Assembly (NCBI GenBank): GCA_949155365.1
Contig: CASCUT010000011.1
Location: 1 to 48,308, forward strand
Origin: an uncultured Clostridia bacterium
Lineage (GTDB): Bacteria > Bacillota > Clostridia > TANB77 > CAG-508
DNA: 48,308 nucleotides
Direction: 5' to 3'
Below are positions 17,629-26,148 of this stretch, one piece after another. The notes under the pieces are model-generated. The model did not search any database, was not told where the DNA came from, and was given only the letters and a program-made list of their open reading frames with translations. A program made the translations under genes and the position numbers. Positions within the stretch are counted from its first letter, which is position 1. The number at the start of each line of letters is the position of its first letter.

Positions 17629-18341
17629 TATCTTCTGCCTCCTTTGGTTGCTTTTAAAATATAATCAAAATCACATAATGGAATGGTGGTTAATACGGAT
17701 AATCCTAGTCGTTTTTCGATGTCTTCTTTTGATTTTACAGTTGTGTCTAGCATGTTGGCAACTAGTACATAAATACTGGATACTACTATTCCAATAAACG
17801 CAAATATGATTAGGTCTTTTCCATGGTTGATATTATATGGTGTGTTCTGTACTTCTGCTTTGTCCCATACTTGGACATTGTTAATGTGATATACACCATT
17901 TGCTACTTTGTCGATAAATACATTGGCTACTTCACTTGCTATCATTTTAGCTGTTTCTGGGTCTTTGTCTGTTACTCTAATTTGAATTAGGTCTGTGTCT
18001 TTTACTGCACTTACAGTGATGTGACTTTTTAATGAAGTTTCTGTTTTATCTAGTTGTAGATGGTTTATTACATCACTTAAAATGGTTTTACTTCTAATTA
18101 ACTCACTATAAGTTGATACTAATTTTTGGTTTAGTGTTAAGTCTGTTGTTGTAATAGTTTCTTCTTGTTTTGTTGTTGAGGATTGTGCCAAAATAATAGT
18201 AGTAATGGATTGATAATCTGGTTTTACAAATATGTAACTATAGATAATACCTATCACGATAAAAATTGCTGTAATAATCATAATATAGATTTTTCTACTC
18301 CAAAATATGTTAAATAATTCTTTTAAATCTAACTCTTCCAT
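17628..18341 (-). CDS. cpsC: CpsC-type polysaccharide co-polymerase / kinase activator (Wzz domain)
   Basis: A 237-residue protein with two membrane helices (about 17-39 and 176-196) flanking an extracytoplasmic region, the layout of Wzz/CpsC chain-length regulators. The N-terminus (MEELDLKELFNIFWSRK) is typical, and the short cytoplasmic tail after the second helix (DTTVKSKEDIEKRLGLSVL) is the part that docks and activates the BY-kinase. It is the first gene of the CpsC-CpsD-CpsB operon behind promoter 18374-18402, with GGGAGAG before the ATG. Confidence -1.
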   Translation of the reverse strand: MEELDLKELFNIFWSRKIYIMIITAIFIVIGIIYSYIFVKPDYQSITTIILAQSSTTKQEETITTTDLTLNQKLVSTYSELIRSKTILSDVINHLQLDKTETSLKSHITVSAVKDTDLIQIRVTDKDPETAKMIASEVANVFIDKVANGVYHINNVQVWDKAEVQNTPYNINHGKDLIIFAFIGIVVSSIYVLVANMLDTTVKSKEDIEKRLGLSVLTTIPLCDFDYILKATKGGRR

Positions 18342-18373
18342 GTTTCTCTCCCTTTTTATTTTATTTCTAAATT

Positions 18374-18402
18374 ATTATATCATTTTGTGTGGTTTTGTTC
18401 AA
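18374..18402 (-). promoter_or_regulatory. Sigma-A promoter of the cpsC-cpsD-cpsB operon
   Basis: On the minus strand TTGAAC (18397-18402), 17 bases, TATAAT (18374-18379), about 30 bases before the CpsC start. The -10 box is perfect; the -35 box matches at its first four bases. Confidence -1.
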
Positions 18403-18437
18403 GGAATTATTGTATTTTCTTGTTTTATTTTTGATAA

Positions 18438-18468
18438 AATAAGAGTTGCATTTATTGCAACCCCTATT
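18438..18468 (-). terminator. Terminator of the cohesin-like protein gene
   Basis: A hairpin with inner GTTGCA/TGCAAC arms (18445-18450 and 18456-18461) extends outward with mismatches. On the minus strand it is followed by TTATTTTATC. It sits just after the stop at 18473 and ahead of the CpsC promoter. Confidence -1.
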
Positions 18469-18472
18469 TCCT

Positions 18473-19207
18473 TTATTTTAAAGGAATTGAATGATATTTT
18501 TTATACCCTATTATACTACATATCACAATTGCTATTACTGTAATGATTCCTATTGGCGTTGTTCCTGTTTGTGGAATACGTGTTTGTGCTTTTGTTTTAT
18601 CTTCTGTTGTTTCTTTATTTGTTGTTTGTGTATTTGGTTGTTTTGTTCCTGTTGTAGTATCAATTTTTGGTACATCTGGTTTTTTCTCTGGTTCTGTTTT
18701 ATCATTTGTATCTGGTATTTTGTCTGGTGTTGTTTCTTCTTCGTTGTAAGGAAAATGATATGTAATTATTTTTTCTTCTGTTTTATCGTTATCTCCATCC
18801 GAAAAGGCCAAGTTTTTGATTGCAACTTCTGTTGTCTTTGCTGTTATATTACTTTTTAATTTCAACGTGATTTGTGCTATTTTAGTGCCTTTTTTGGCCG
18901 CTGTTGTAGTGGACATAAATTTGTTTGTTGTTTTATCATAATTTATAGCATCCCAGTCATTTAATGCTGTTATTGTAACTGTTTCAAATATGTTTTTATC
19001 ATATTCTAGTTTTCCCTCATAACCTAAAATGCCATCTCCTTCATAGTCTTCTAGAGTAATGTCTATTTTAACTAGTTCTTGTGTTTTTACTATTTCTTGT
19101 TTTTCTGTACTTATCGCTATTTTCCAGTTTGGAACAGTTGCATAACAATTTATTGATATTAACAATATTGCTAATAATAATATAATTCCTACTTTTACTT
19201 TTTTCAT
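18473..19207 (-). CDS. Sortase-anchored surface protein with cohesin-like domain
   Basis: A 244-residue exported protein. The long frame begins upstream, but ATG at 19207 has AAGGAG nine bases before it and opens a clean signal peptide (about residues 1-23, ending NCYA). Residues 25-155 resemble a cohesin fold: VKIDITLEDYEGDGILGYEG, LEYDKNIFETVTI, and IAQITLKLKSN followed by an AFSDGD element. A Thr/Pro/Lys-rich stalk follows. The end is a wall-sorting signal: IPQTG, a hydrophobic stretch, and the basic YKKYHSIPLK tail. Cohesins bind dockerins through calcium, and the next gene upstream encodes a dockerin. The likely role is to hold that partner on the wall. No sortase gene is in the window. 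The cohesin call is by pattern and needs a profile search. Confidence -1.
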   Translation of the reverse strand: MKKVKVGIILLLAILLISINCYATVPNWKIAISTEKQEIVKTQELVKIDITLEDYEGDGILGYEGKLEYDKNIFETVTITALNDWDAINYDKTTNKFMSTTTAAKKGTKIAQITLKLKSNITAKTTEVAIKNLAFSDGDNDKTEEKIITYHFPYNEEETTPDKIPDTNDKTEPEKKPDVPKIDTTTGTKQPNTQTTNKETTEDKTKAQTRIPQTGTTPIGIITVIAIVICSIIGYKKYHSIPLK

Positions 19208-19252
19208 TTGCTTTTTCTCCTTTTTCTTATTGTTGTTTTTACATATTAAAAT

Positions 19253-19279
19253 ATTATACATATTCGTATTTTTTGTCAA
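19253..19279 (-). promoter_or_regulatory. Promoter of the cohesin-like gene
   Basis: On the minus strand TTGACA (19274-19279), 15 bases, TATAAT (19253-19258). The spacer is two bases short of ideal; TAATAT two bases on would give 17. The inverted repeat at 19286-19299 lies exactly 6 bases upstream of the -35 box. Confidence -1.
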
Positions 19280-19285
19280 TAATTG

Positions 19286-19299
19286 TTACAAAAATGTAA
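19286..19299. promoter_or_regulatory. 14-bp inverted repeat shared with the dockerin gene promoter
   Basis: TTACAAAAATGTAA, a perfect 5-base inverted repeat around AAAA, 6 bases upstream of the -35 box. The identical 14-mer occurs at 22175-22188 at the same distance from the other gene's -35 box. It is a likely binding site for a shared regulator. Confidence -1.
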
Positions 19300-19338
19300 T
19301 GTAGAAAATATATTGTCGTAATATTCGTTTTTTATATA

Positions 19339-19373
19339 AATAAAGAATAATTAACTAGTAATTATTCTTTATT
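19339..19373 (-). terminator. Terminator of the dockerin protein gene
   Basis: Perfect 15-base arms (19339-19353 and 19359-19373) with a 5-base loop. On the minus strand the second arm runs into TTTATATAAAAAA. It follows the stop at 19410 and separates the two genes of the cohesin/dockerin pair. Confidence -1.
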
Positions 19374-19409
19374 GTTTCCTATTATTTTTTGATTTTTTCT
19401 CTTGCTGTT

Positions 19410-22082
19410 TTAAGTACTAATTGTCATTCTTATCATTAGCATAACATCTTTGATATCTATTTTTCCGTCACTATTTATATCTCCTGCCATTCTCTTTTCC
19501 TGTGTTATTTCTGTTTTTGAAATGATATGACGTTTTACTTGCATAATATCTGTTATGTTTGTTTTTCCATCTCCTGATAAATCTCCTTTTACAATTAAAG
19601 TATAGATTTGGTTGTTAATTTGTATTTTATCGCCTGTTTTTAGTATTTCATTTTCTCCTATTTCTTTATTTTCGTGATATATTTTAAGTTTCATATTTAA
19701 TGTTGCATTCTTTAAAAATTGTTGTTTTGTTGTAGTTGGTGAAATTCCTAAAATGTATTTTTCTTTTACTTTATATTGTGTTATGTTTTCTATTTTATCT
19801 GGATATTGTATTTCGAAAGAAATATTGGTTTTGTTTCCCGCTTTATCCATTGCTTCTATTTGATATTTACCTTCTTTTGTTAATTGAGTATTTATTTTAT
19901 AATCTTCCATTATTTTCCCATTGTAACGTAGTGTAACCGATTGCAAATTTTCGTCTTCTACTTTTGGAGTCACATTTTTCTCATAAATTTTGTTTTGTTC
20001 TATTCCAGTAATAGTAGGCGGTTTCTTATCTATTTTTACTTCATATTGATCTTGTATGGTATTTCCAGCACTGTCTATTGAAGTAACAATAATGTGATAA
20101 TTCCCTGTTTCTTTTAGCGTTGTTTCTTTTTCTTCAATTGCTTGTCCATTTATTTGTATTTCATTTTGTATTTTGTCTTTTGTTTCTAATTTTAATGATA
20201 TGTTTTGATTGGTTAATTCTCCATTTATATATTCTATGTTGTTTTCTGTTTTCATTTGTAGTCTTGGTCTATTTGGAATATCGATTTGTATTTTAACATT
20301 TGAAAGTTCTTCAAAATCTTGATAAAATGCTTTTATTGCTTTTTGCGTATTTATTTCATAATCCTTTACTATTATTTCCTGCGGTAATTCATATCCTGCT
20401 TGTTTTAAATTCCCTTCTTCGTTTCCAGTATAAATGGTATCATTATAAAAAATGTATATATTTTCATTTGTTTTATTACTATCCTGTATTTGTAAACCAT
20501 CAATATAAATATTGGGAATTACGGTTTCATATCCATAATTGTGTGGCTTCCCCTCTTCTTCGTATATCACTTTATGTGCAATAATCCTATTAGCTTTATT
20601 GCTATTTTGATATTGACAGTTTTCAATTTGAATATTACCATCCCAAGTACTTCCATAATCTGAACGTAATTCAACAAAAGAACTTCCACCTATTTTAGTA
20701 GTATTAAGTATTTTCAGCTTTCCAGTTCCATTAAGCGTTATTCCTTTTACCCCTATTGTGCAATCTTCTATTGTTAAATTATGAACTCCGCAATGTGCAT
20801 CTATTCTATTTAGTATACAATTTTTGTAAGTAATATCTTTTGTATAATTTGTTCCTGTAATTCCCCACCTATCTCCTTTTTCTATATTGTCACATGTTAC
20901 TTTATTTAATAGAATATTAGTGGAATGTTCTAAAATCAAATCATAATTAGATGCCTTTTCATATTTATGTGCCACTAATTTACATTCTTGCAATTCTACA
21001 TCCGACACATAGGAAATCCTTAAAAAACCCAAATAAGGTCCACCTAAATTATTTTCATTATCTAATGTATGATTAATATTTTTCAAGATGGTATTACTTC
21101 TGGTACATCTAATATTTCTATTCCAATATCCAGAAGTTTGTTCATATTGATTTTTATCTAAATTTGTTTGAAAATTTCCATTTTGTATTAATATTTGTTC
21201 TTCTGGAATTGCTACTAGCTTTATACTTGTAATCTGTTCGAAATCCCATTTTATATCATTTAATATATTTCCTTCATTGTCTATTCGAAATACATCTTCT
21301 TGCGATGCACCAACATTTTGATTCGTGCCACTTCTTATAAATTGCTTTTTGTTCTCATTATATATAATACATAAGCAATTTCCATATCCTTTTAACTGTT
21401 CTATTTTTTGGGTTTTCTTTGCTAATTTAATTTGAGATAATATAGCCTCATCTGTTATTGTAATACTACTTTGGGTGGGACTTATTTCAAATAATGCATA
21501 ATTTTTTGAATCATAATTTATAATTTCTTCATCATGTATTATAAATTTCGCTCCATTCCAATCTGTATTTGTTTTAATATAAATTGGTTTTGTACTATTT
21601 ACCCCATATATGTGGTATTCATTTAAAGTGGCTCTTACTTGATAGTTGTTTTGATTTGCTATCTCATGTGTTTCTTTTATAATAGCATAACAATCTTCTC
21701 CATTTTGTACATTACCAACATCTTCATAAGTTATATATTTCACCTTTGTTTCACTATCAATATGTGGCTTTATTTTTTTTATTTCTTCTTGTCCTATTCT
21801 TTGTATATTAGTGTTAGTTGTCTCTGCTTCAGCTGTTTCAATTGAAAATGTATCAATATTTTTATTGTTCTTCTCTTCTATATTGTTTTTGTTCCCATAT
21901 TCTTCATTTACTTCCATTATATCTAATTGATAATCATCTTCTTGCATTCTGTCACTTACTCTTTTTTCTATTGTAATTTTCTCACTTTTTAAACAATTTA
22001 ATGTCAAGCATATAATTGCTATTGTAATACATAATACAATAAAGGCTCTCGCTCGATAATTTCGTTTTACTTTTCTTTTCAT
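19410..22082 (-). CDS. Exported beta-helix protein with Ig-like domains and C-terminal type I dockerin
   Basis: An 890-residue protein. ATG at 22082, preceded by GAAAGGG, gives MKRKVKRNYR and then a membrane or signal segment (about residues 12-32). A region of about 380-540 repeats short N- and I-rich strands (LTIEDCTIGVKGITLNG, LKILNTTKIGG, IQIENCQYQN), the look of a right-handed parallel beta-helix as in polysaccharide lyases and glycan-binding proteins. Ig-like units follow; one begins KKPPTITGIEQNKIYEK, and DKAGNKT marks its end. The last 60 residues form a dockerin with two calcium loops, DLSGDGKTNITD and DINSDGKIDIKD, each with the key D/N/D residues. The partner is probably the cohesin-like protein. 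No catalytic residues could be assigned, so enzyme activity is unproven. Confidence -1.
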   Translation of the reverse strand: MKRKVKRNYRARAFIVLCITIAIICLTLNCLKSEKITIEKRVSDRMQEDDYQLDIMEVNEEYGNKNNIEEKNNKNIDTFSIETAEAETTNTNIQRIGQEEIKKIKPHIDSETKVKYITYEDVGNVQNGEDCYAIIKETHEIANQNNYQVRATLNEYHIYGVNSTKPIYIKTNTDWNGAKFIIHDEEIINYDSKNYALFEISPTQSSITITDEAILSQIKLAKKTQKIEQLKGYGNCLCIIYNENKKQFIRSGTNQNVGASQEDVFRIDNEGNILNDIKWDFEQITSIKLVAIPEEQILIQNGNFQTNLDKNQYEQTSGYWNRNIRCTRSNTILKNINHTLDNENNLGGPYLGFLRISYVSDVELQECKLVAHKYEKASNYDLILEHSTNILLNKVTCDNIEKGDRWGITGTNYTKDITYKNCILNRIDAHCGVHNLTIEDCTIGVKGITLNGTGKLKILNTTKIGGSSFVELRSDYGSTWDGNIQIENCQYQNSNKANRIIAHKVIYEEEGKPHNYGYETVIPNIYIDGLQIQDSNKTNENIYIFYNDTIYTGNEEGNLKQAGYELPQEIIVKDYEINTQKAIKAFYQDFEELSNVKIQIDIPNRPRLQMKTENNIEYINGELTNQNISLKLETKDKIQNEIQINGQAIEEKETTLKETGNYHIIVTSIDSAGNTIQDQYEVKIDKKPPTITGIEQNKIYEKNVTPKVEDENLQSVTLRYNGKIMEDYKINTQLTKEGKYQIEAMDKAGNKTNISFEIQYPDKIENITQYKVKEKYILGISPTTTKQQFLKNATLNMKLKIYHENKEIGENEILKTGDKIQINNQIYTLIVKGDLSGDGKTNITDIMQVKRHIISKTEITQEKRMAGDINSDGKIDIKDVMLMIRMTIST

Positions 22083-22141
22083 CCGTACCCTTTCTTTTTT
22101 ATGGATTGTATTCATATTTATTACTTTTATATAACTTATAT

Positions 22142-22168
22142 GTTATATAAACTTTTCTTTTTTGTCTA
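22142..22168 (-). promoter_or_regulatory. Promoter of the dockerin protein gene
   Basis: On the minus strand TAGACA (22163-22168), 15 bases, TATAAC (22142-22147). Spacing and position relative to the inverted repeat (6 bases) match the cohesin gene promoter exactly. The boxes are weaker than consensus, so an activator may be needed. Confidence -1.
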
Positions 22169-22174
22169 GTATTA

Positions 22175-22188
22175 TTACAAAAATGTAA
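22175..22188. promoter_or_regulatory. 14-bp inverted repeat (second copy)
   Basis: TTACAAAAATGTAA, identical to 19286-19299. The bases on either side differ between copies, so the match is confined to the inverted repeat and the spacing, as expected for a protein-binding site. Confidence -1.
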
Positions 22189-22223
22189 CAAATAAGTCAT
22201 ATGATTGTAAGATTTTCTGCTAT

Positions 22224-22258
22224 AAAAAAGAATAATTCTTTTTGAATTATTCTTTTTT
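22224..22258 (-). terminator. Terminator of polysaccharide line B
   Basis: Perfect 15-base arms (22224-22238 and 22244-22258) with a 5-base loop and six T at the end on the minus strand. It begins directly after the UDP-glucose dehydrogenase stop codon. Confidence -1.
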
Positions 22259-22259
22259 G

Positions 22260-23426
22260 TTAATCTCTACTATATACATCTCTTGTATACACTTTGTCTT
22301 TTACTTTTTCTAAAACATTCTCAAATCTATTTGCTAAAATAACATCACTATAATCAGAAAATTCTTTAAAATCATTGATTACTTTGCACCCATTAAATTC
22401 TTCTACTTTTAATGTTGGTTCATAAATAATAATTTTAATATCTTCTTTCTTTAATCTTTCAATAATACCTTGGATAGCACTTGCTCTAAAGTTATCCGAG
22501 TCCATCTTCATGGTTAATCTATAGATTCCAACAACCTCTGGATTTTTTTTCATAATCATTTTTGTTATATGTTTTTTTCTTGTACCATTGGATCTCACAA
22601 TTGCTCTAATTAAATTTTGTGGCACATGATCATAATTAGCTAATAATTGTTTCGTATCCTTTGGTAAACAATATCCACCATATCCAAAAGATGGATTATT
22701 GTAATGGTCCCCTATTCTTGGATCTAATCCAACGCCTTCTATAATATCTTTTGAAACTAATCCTTTTATTTCAGCATATGTATCTAGCTCGTTGAAATAA
22801 GCAACTCGTAAAGCCAAATATGTATTAGCAAATAATTTTACTGCCTCTGCTTCTGTACTGTCCATAAATTTAACAACAATATCTTTTTTGACTGCACTTT
22901 CTTTTAGTAATTCTGCAAATTTTTCTGCCCTTTTACTTTTTTCTCCTACAATAATTCTAGATGGATATAAATTGTCATATAAAGCTTTTCCTTCTCTTAG
23001 AAATTCTGGAGAAAATAGAATATTGTCAATCTGATATTTTTCTTTCATATTTTTAACAAATCCAACTGGCACAGTTGACTTTACTACCATTGTTGTGTTT
23101 ATTTGCATGTTTTTTACTTTTTGAATAATATCTTCTACGCTTGAAGTATCAAAAAAATTCTTTTCATCATCGTAATTTGTTGGTGTACTTATAATAATAT
23201 ATTCTGCACCTTCAAAGGCTTCTTTATAATCTAAAGTTGCTTTTAAATTTAAGTTTTTTTCTTTAAAAAATTCTTCTATTTTTTCATCTTTAATAGGAGA
23301 CTTTCTTTGATTAATCATATCTACTTTTTCTGGTATAACATCTAACGCTATTACCTCATTGTTTTGACTCAATAATGTAGCTAAGGATAAGCCTACATAT
23401 CCTGTTCCTGCTATTGCTATTTTCAT
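22260..23426 (-). CDS. ugd: UDP-glucose 6-dehydrogenase
   Basis: A 388-residue enzyme that oxidises UDP-glucose to UDP-glucuronate with two NAD+. The N-terminal Rossmann motif is IAGTGYVGLS (residues 4-13). STPTNYD, KSTVPVGF and SPEFLREG are present. The catalytic cysteine is Cys253 in FGYGGYCLPKDTKQL. The length matches the short Gram-positive type used in capsule synthesis. It is the last gene of line B and overlaps the flippase by 4 bases (ATGA). Its presence suggests that line B contains a uronic acid. A UDP-N-acetyl sugar dehydrogenase is a possible alternative, but the length and motifs favour UDP-glucose. Confidence -1.
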   Translation of the reverse strand: MKIAIAGTGYVGLSLATLLSQNNEVIALDVIPEKVDMINQRKSPIKDEKIEEFFKEKNLNLKATLDYKEAFEGAEYIIISTPTNYDDEKNFFDTSSVEDIIQKVKNMQINTTMVVKSTVPVGFVKNMKEKYQIDNILFSPEFLREGKALYDNLYPSRIIVGEKSKRAEKFAELLKESAVKKDIVVKFMDSTEAEAVKLFANTYLALRVAYFNELDTYAEIKGLVSKDIIEGVGLDPRIGDHYNNPSFGYGGYCLPKDTKQLLANYDHVPQNLIRAIVRSNGTRKKHITKMIMKKNPEVVGIYRLTMKMDSDNFRASAIQGIIERLKKEDIKIIIYEPTLKVEEFNGCKVINDFKEFSDYSDVILANRFENVLEKVKDKVYTRDVYSRD

Positions 23427-24964
23427 ATTTCTGCTCTCCTTTTCTTTAAAATTTGAACAATAAATTTCCTTGCTTCTTCAAATCTTTTTGTTTTAACATA
23501 AATTAATAGATAACTTATGTTGGGTACAATAAAACATATCAACATTTTTACTATTATCCCCATTATTCCATCTATTGTTATACTATTGCATATCCAACAA
23601 GTGATTGTTAGTATGCCAAATGTTACAACTGCATATAGGATATGGTTTTTAAAGTATTCCCATATTCTTTTCTTTCCAAAATAATATTTAAATAATATCT
23701 GTGAACCATATCCAAAATTAATCACTAATAATGATATCAATGTTCCTGCTATAATTCCTGCCACTCCAAATTTTTTAACCAATAACCAATTCAAAAGAAC
23801 ATTTGCAATAGATTCTATAATTGCTCGATATTTATTTTCCCACCATAGTCCTTTTGCATCAGAATAGGCAGCTCTTATATCTCCCATTTTCAATGCATAA
23901 AAATACATACATAATAATATTACTATGGTATAGGAAGTAAACATATATTGCTCTCCCATCCATATCTTCATAAATGGTTGAAACAAACATGCTAAACATA
24001 TTGTACACCAACCTGCAATCCACATATAAATAAAGTTAAATTTGTTCATATCTGCATAGTTTTTCTCTACACTTTCCATCACTATACTATTACCTATTCC
24101 TGGAACAATTGCTGTATACACAATACTTAACATTCCAATAATAGAGTTCATAATAGAATAATAGTTACTATAAATTGCCACCATATTTAAACCTAAAAAA
24201 GCTGATATAAAAATACAGTCTAAAGAGTTTCTGGTTGTTGAACATATCTTTTGTATCATCAATCCTCCTACTTGCTTTTTTATACTATTTATGGTATTTT
24301 CATCTATTTTTCCTTTTGGCAAATATTCTGGATACATTCTATTTACTCTATATGCACACCATATATTGTTTAATATGGCTGTTAATGGTATTACAATAAC
24401 ATAGGCATAGTAATTTTTGCACAAATAAATAGCAAGTATTTGAATCGTATATTGTAATATATATGTTATTGTATGAATATTACTCATTATATCGCTTCTT
24501 TGATGTGCTGTAAGTAAAGCACTTTTATAAGCAAACAAAAAATAAGTAATAGAAGTATTAAATAAATATATAAAATACAATATATATATATTAATATCAT
24601 CTGGATAGGAACCACTAATCAAATATTTCATAAATGGTGTTATCATAATTCCAATAAATAAAATAACACATCCTATCATTCGATATACTTTTCTATAAAA
24701 ATTCATTAATGCACAAATGGTAGTTGTATCTTTTTCAACAATTGGCTTGTACATACTAAATACAACTGCACTGCTAAAACCTAATTCAGTTAAGTTTAAT
24801 ACCTGTAAAATAGAAGTAAATAAACTACTTAACCCCAAATATTCTGAACCCAATTGTTTTATTAGTACTGTTCTTATTATAAAAGGCCCTAGTAGTACTA
24901 CTGCTCTATTGATAAAACCAAATATTATATTCCTTATTGCATTTTTGGTTCGTTTCATTTTCAT
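23423..24964 (-). CDS. Wzx-type polysaccharide flippase (line B)
   Basis: A 513-residue membrane protein with about 12-14 helices. It starts with a basic stretch, then FINRAVVLLGPFIIRTVLIKQLGSEYLGLSSLF, the N-terminal signature of lipid-linked repeat-unit exporters of the MOP superfamily. It overlaps both neighbours by 4 bases (ATGA at 23423-23426 and 24961-24964), showing tight translational coupling with the polymerase and ugd. It is only distantly similar to the line A flippase, so the two lines probably carry different repeat units. Confidence -1.
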   Translation of the reverse strand: MKMKRTKNAIRNIIFGFINRAVVLLGPFIIRTVLIKQLGSEYLGLSSLFTSILQVLNLTELGFSSAVVFSMYKPIVEKDTTTICALMNFYRKVYRMIGCVILFIGIMITPFMKYLISGSYPDDINIYILYFIYLFNTSITYFLFAYKSALLTAHQRSDIMSNIHTITYILQYTIQILAIYLCKNYYAYVIVIPLTAILNNIWCAYRVNRMYPEYLPKGKIDENTINSIKKQVGGLMIQKICSTTRNSLDCIFISAFLGLNMVAIYSNYYSIMNSIIGMLSIVYTAIVPGIGNSIVMESVEKNYADMNKFNFIYMWIAGWCTICLACLFQPFMKIWMGEQYMFTSYTIVILLCMYFYALKMGDIRAAYSDAKGLWWENKYRAIIESIANVLLNWLLVKKFGVAGIIAGTLISLLVINFGYGSQILFKYYFGKKRIWEYFKNHILYAVVTFGILTITCWICNSITIDGIMGIIVKMLICFIVPNISYLLIYVKTKRFEEARKFIVQILKKRRAEI

Positions 24965-26136
24965 CCTCCCAAATACTCTGATTCTCCTTCTATTTCCTCT
25001 TTCCTTTTTATACTTTCTTTATTTTCGTAAAGAATATGTGAAAAATATAATAAAAATATATTACATTGCACCTCAATACAGAATCGTTCCATTAAACCTG
25101 CTATTAAAAAAATCAGCATAATTGCTCTTAATACATCTTCTTTTTCTTTAATTGTATTTTTCATGTACTTTCTTGCTAATATGCATATACCTATAAAAGG
25201 TATTATTCCATAAGATAATACAGAATACATGTATACATTATCTAACGCAACTTGTTCTTTTCCTGTTAATTTTGCCTGTAAAGAGGTTACTAATTCTAGT
25301 TTATTTCCAAACAGATTTATATCATATTTTTCAGAAATTTCAGCCATTCTTCTTATTCTCCCAGACGCTATTTCATTTAGCACATATATTTTTTCATTTC
25401 CTTGTCTATAAGAGTATGTTAGCATTAAACTAGCTATTGCTAATATAATAAATATGTTAGCTGTGATAAAATTTACTATCTTATTATTAAATAATATCTT
25501 CTTTGTATTTTTATTAACAAATAATAGTATAGTTACAGCTACTAGGCTTAAAATTTGCGTTCTACTATCTGCATAATAGTCAATAACAAAAATTGCTCCA
25601 ATTGCAATAATAAAATCCCTAATATTTATTTTTTTATCTCGTAAATATAAATATTCTACTACAATAGCCAATATAAATGTGCTAAATACATTTGGATTAG
25701 AAAATCCCATAGAGTGTCTTACTATTCCATTTCTATAATGCAAATTAACATTTGTTAAATCAAGAAAATACAAAATACATACAATAACAAGAAATGGTAT
25801 TTTTATACACAAGTCATATTTAATGATTTTTTTAAGTTCAATGTTTCTACAACCAATAATTAACAAACACATAATTAATATTGTATTTGTTCCTGTTACT
25901 ATTTTAGTAATAGTCGCCAACAAAATGACAAGATATAAAATCAAAACTTTTTTTATATTTATTTTATTTATATTTATGACACAATTAACTAATAATAACA
26001 CCATGCTAATTTGTGTTATTTTTTCTAACAAACCACTAATTCCATATACTTGTCTAAACATTACCCCCATTAGTATTAAGGTATAACTAAAATAAAAGAT
26101 AAGAACATTTAGTTTTACATTGCCTATTTTATTCAT
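24961..26136 (-). CDS. Wzy-like polysaccharide polymerase (line B)
   Basis: A 391-residue membrane protein with about ten hydrophobic segments. A central motif, RHSMGFSNPNVFSTFILAIV, resembles the H-x-x-G-F-x-x-P-N segment seen in streptococcal and other capsule polymerases, followed by DYYADSRTQILSLV. It would polymerise flipped repeat units outside the membrane. It lies between a GT8 gene and the flippase it overlaps. As with other Wzy proteins the assignment rests on topology, short motifs and context. Confidence -1.
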   Translation of the reverse strand: MNKIGNVKLNVLIFYFSYTLILMGVMFRQVYGISGLLEKITQISMVLLLVNCVININKINIKKVLILYLVILLATITKIVTGTNTILIMCLLIIGCRNIELKKIIKYDLCIKIPFLVIVCILYFLDLTNVNLHYRNGIVRHSMGFSNPNVFSTFILAIVVEYLYLRDKKINIRDFIIAIGAIFVIDYYADSRTQILSLVAVTILLFVNKNTKKILFNNKIVNFITANIFIILAIASLMLTYSYRQGNEKIYVLNEIASGRIRRMAEISEKYDINLFGNKLELVTSLQAKLTGKEQVALDNVYMYSVLSYGIIPFIGICILARKYMKNTIKEKEDVLRAIMLIFLIAGLMERFCIEVQCNIFLLYFSHILYENKESIKRKEEIEGESEYLGG

Positions 26137-26148
26137 TTAAATTCTCCC

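Noticed and set aside
24717-25121. 134-codon plus-strand frame
   Set aside because: It spans the junction of the flippase and polymerase genes in antisense and has no ribosome site or promoter.
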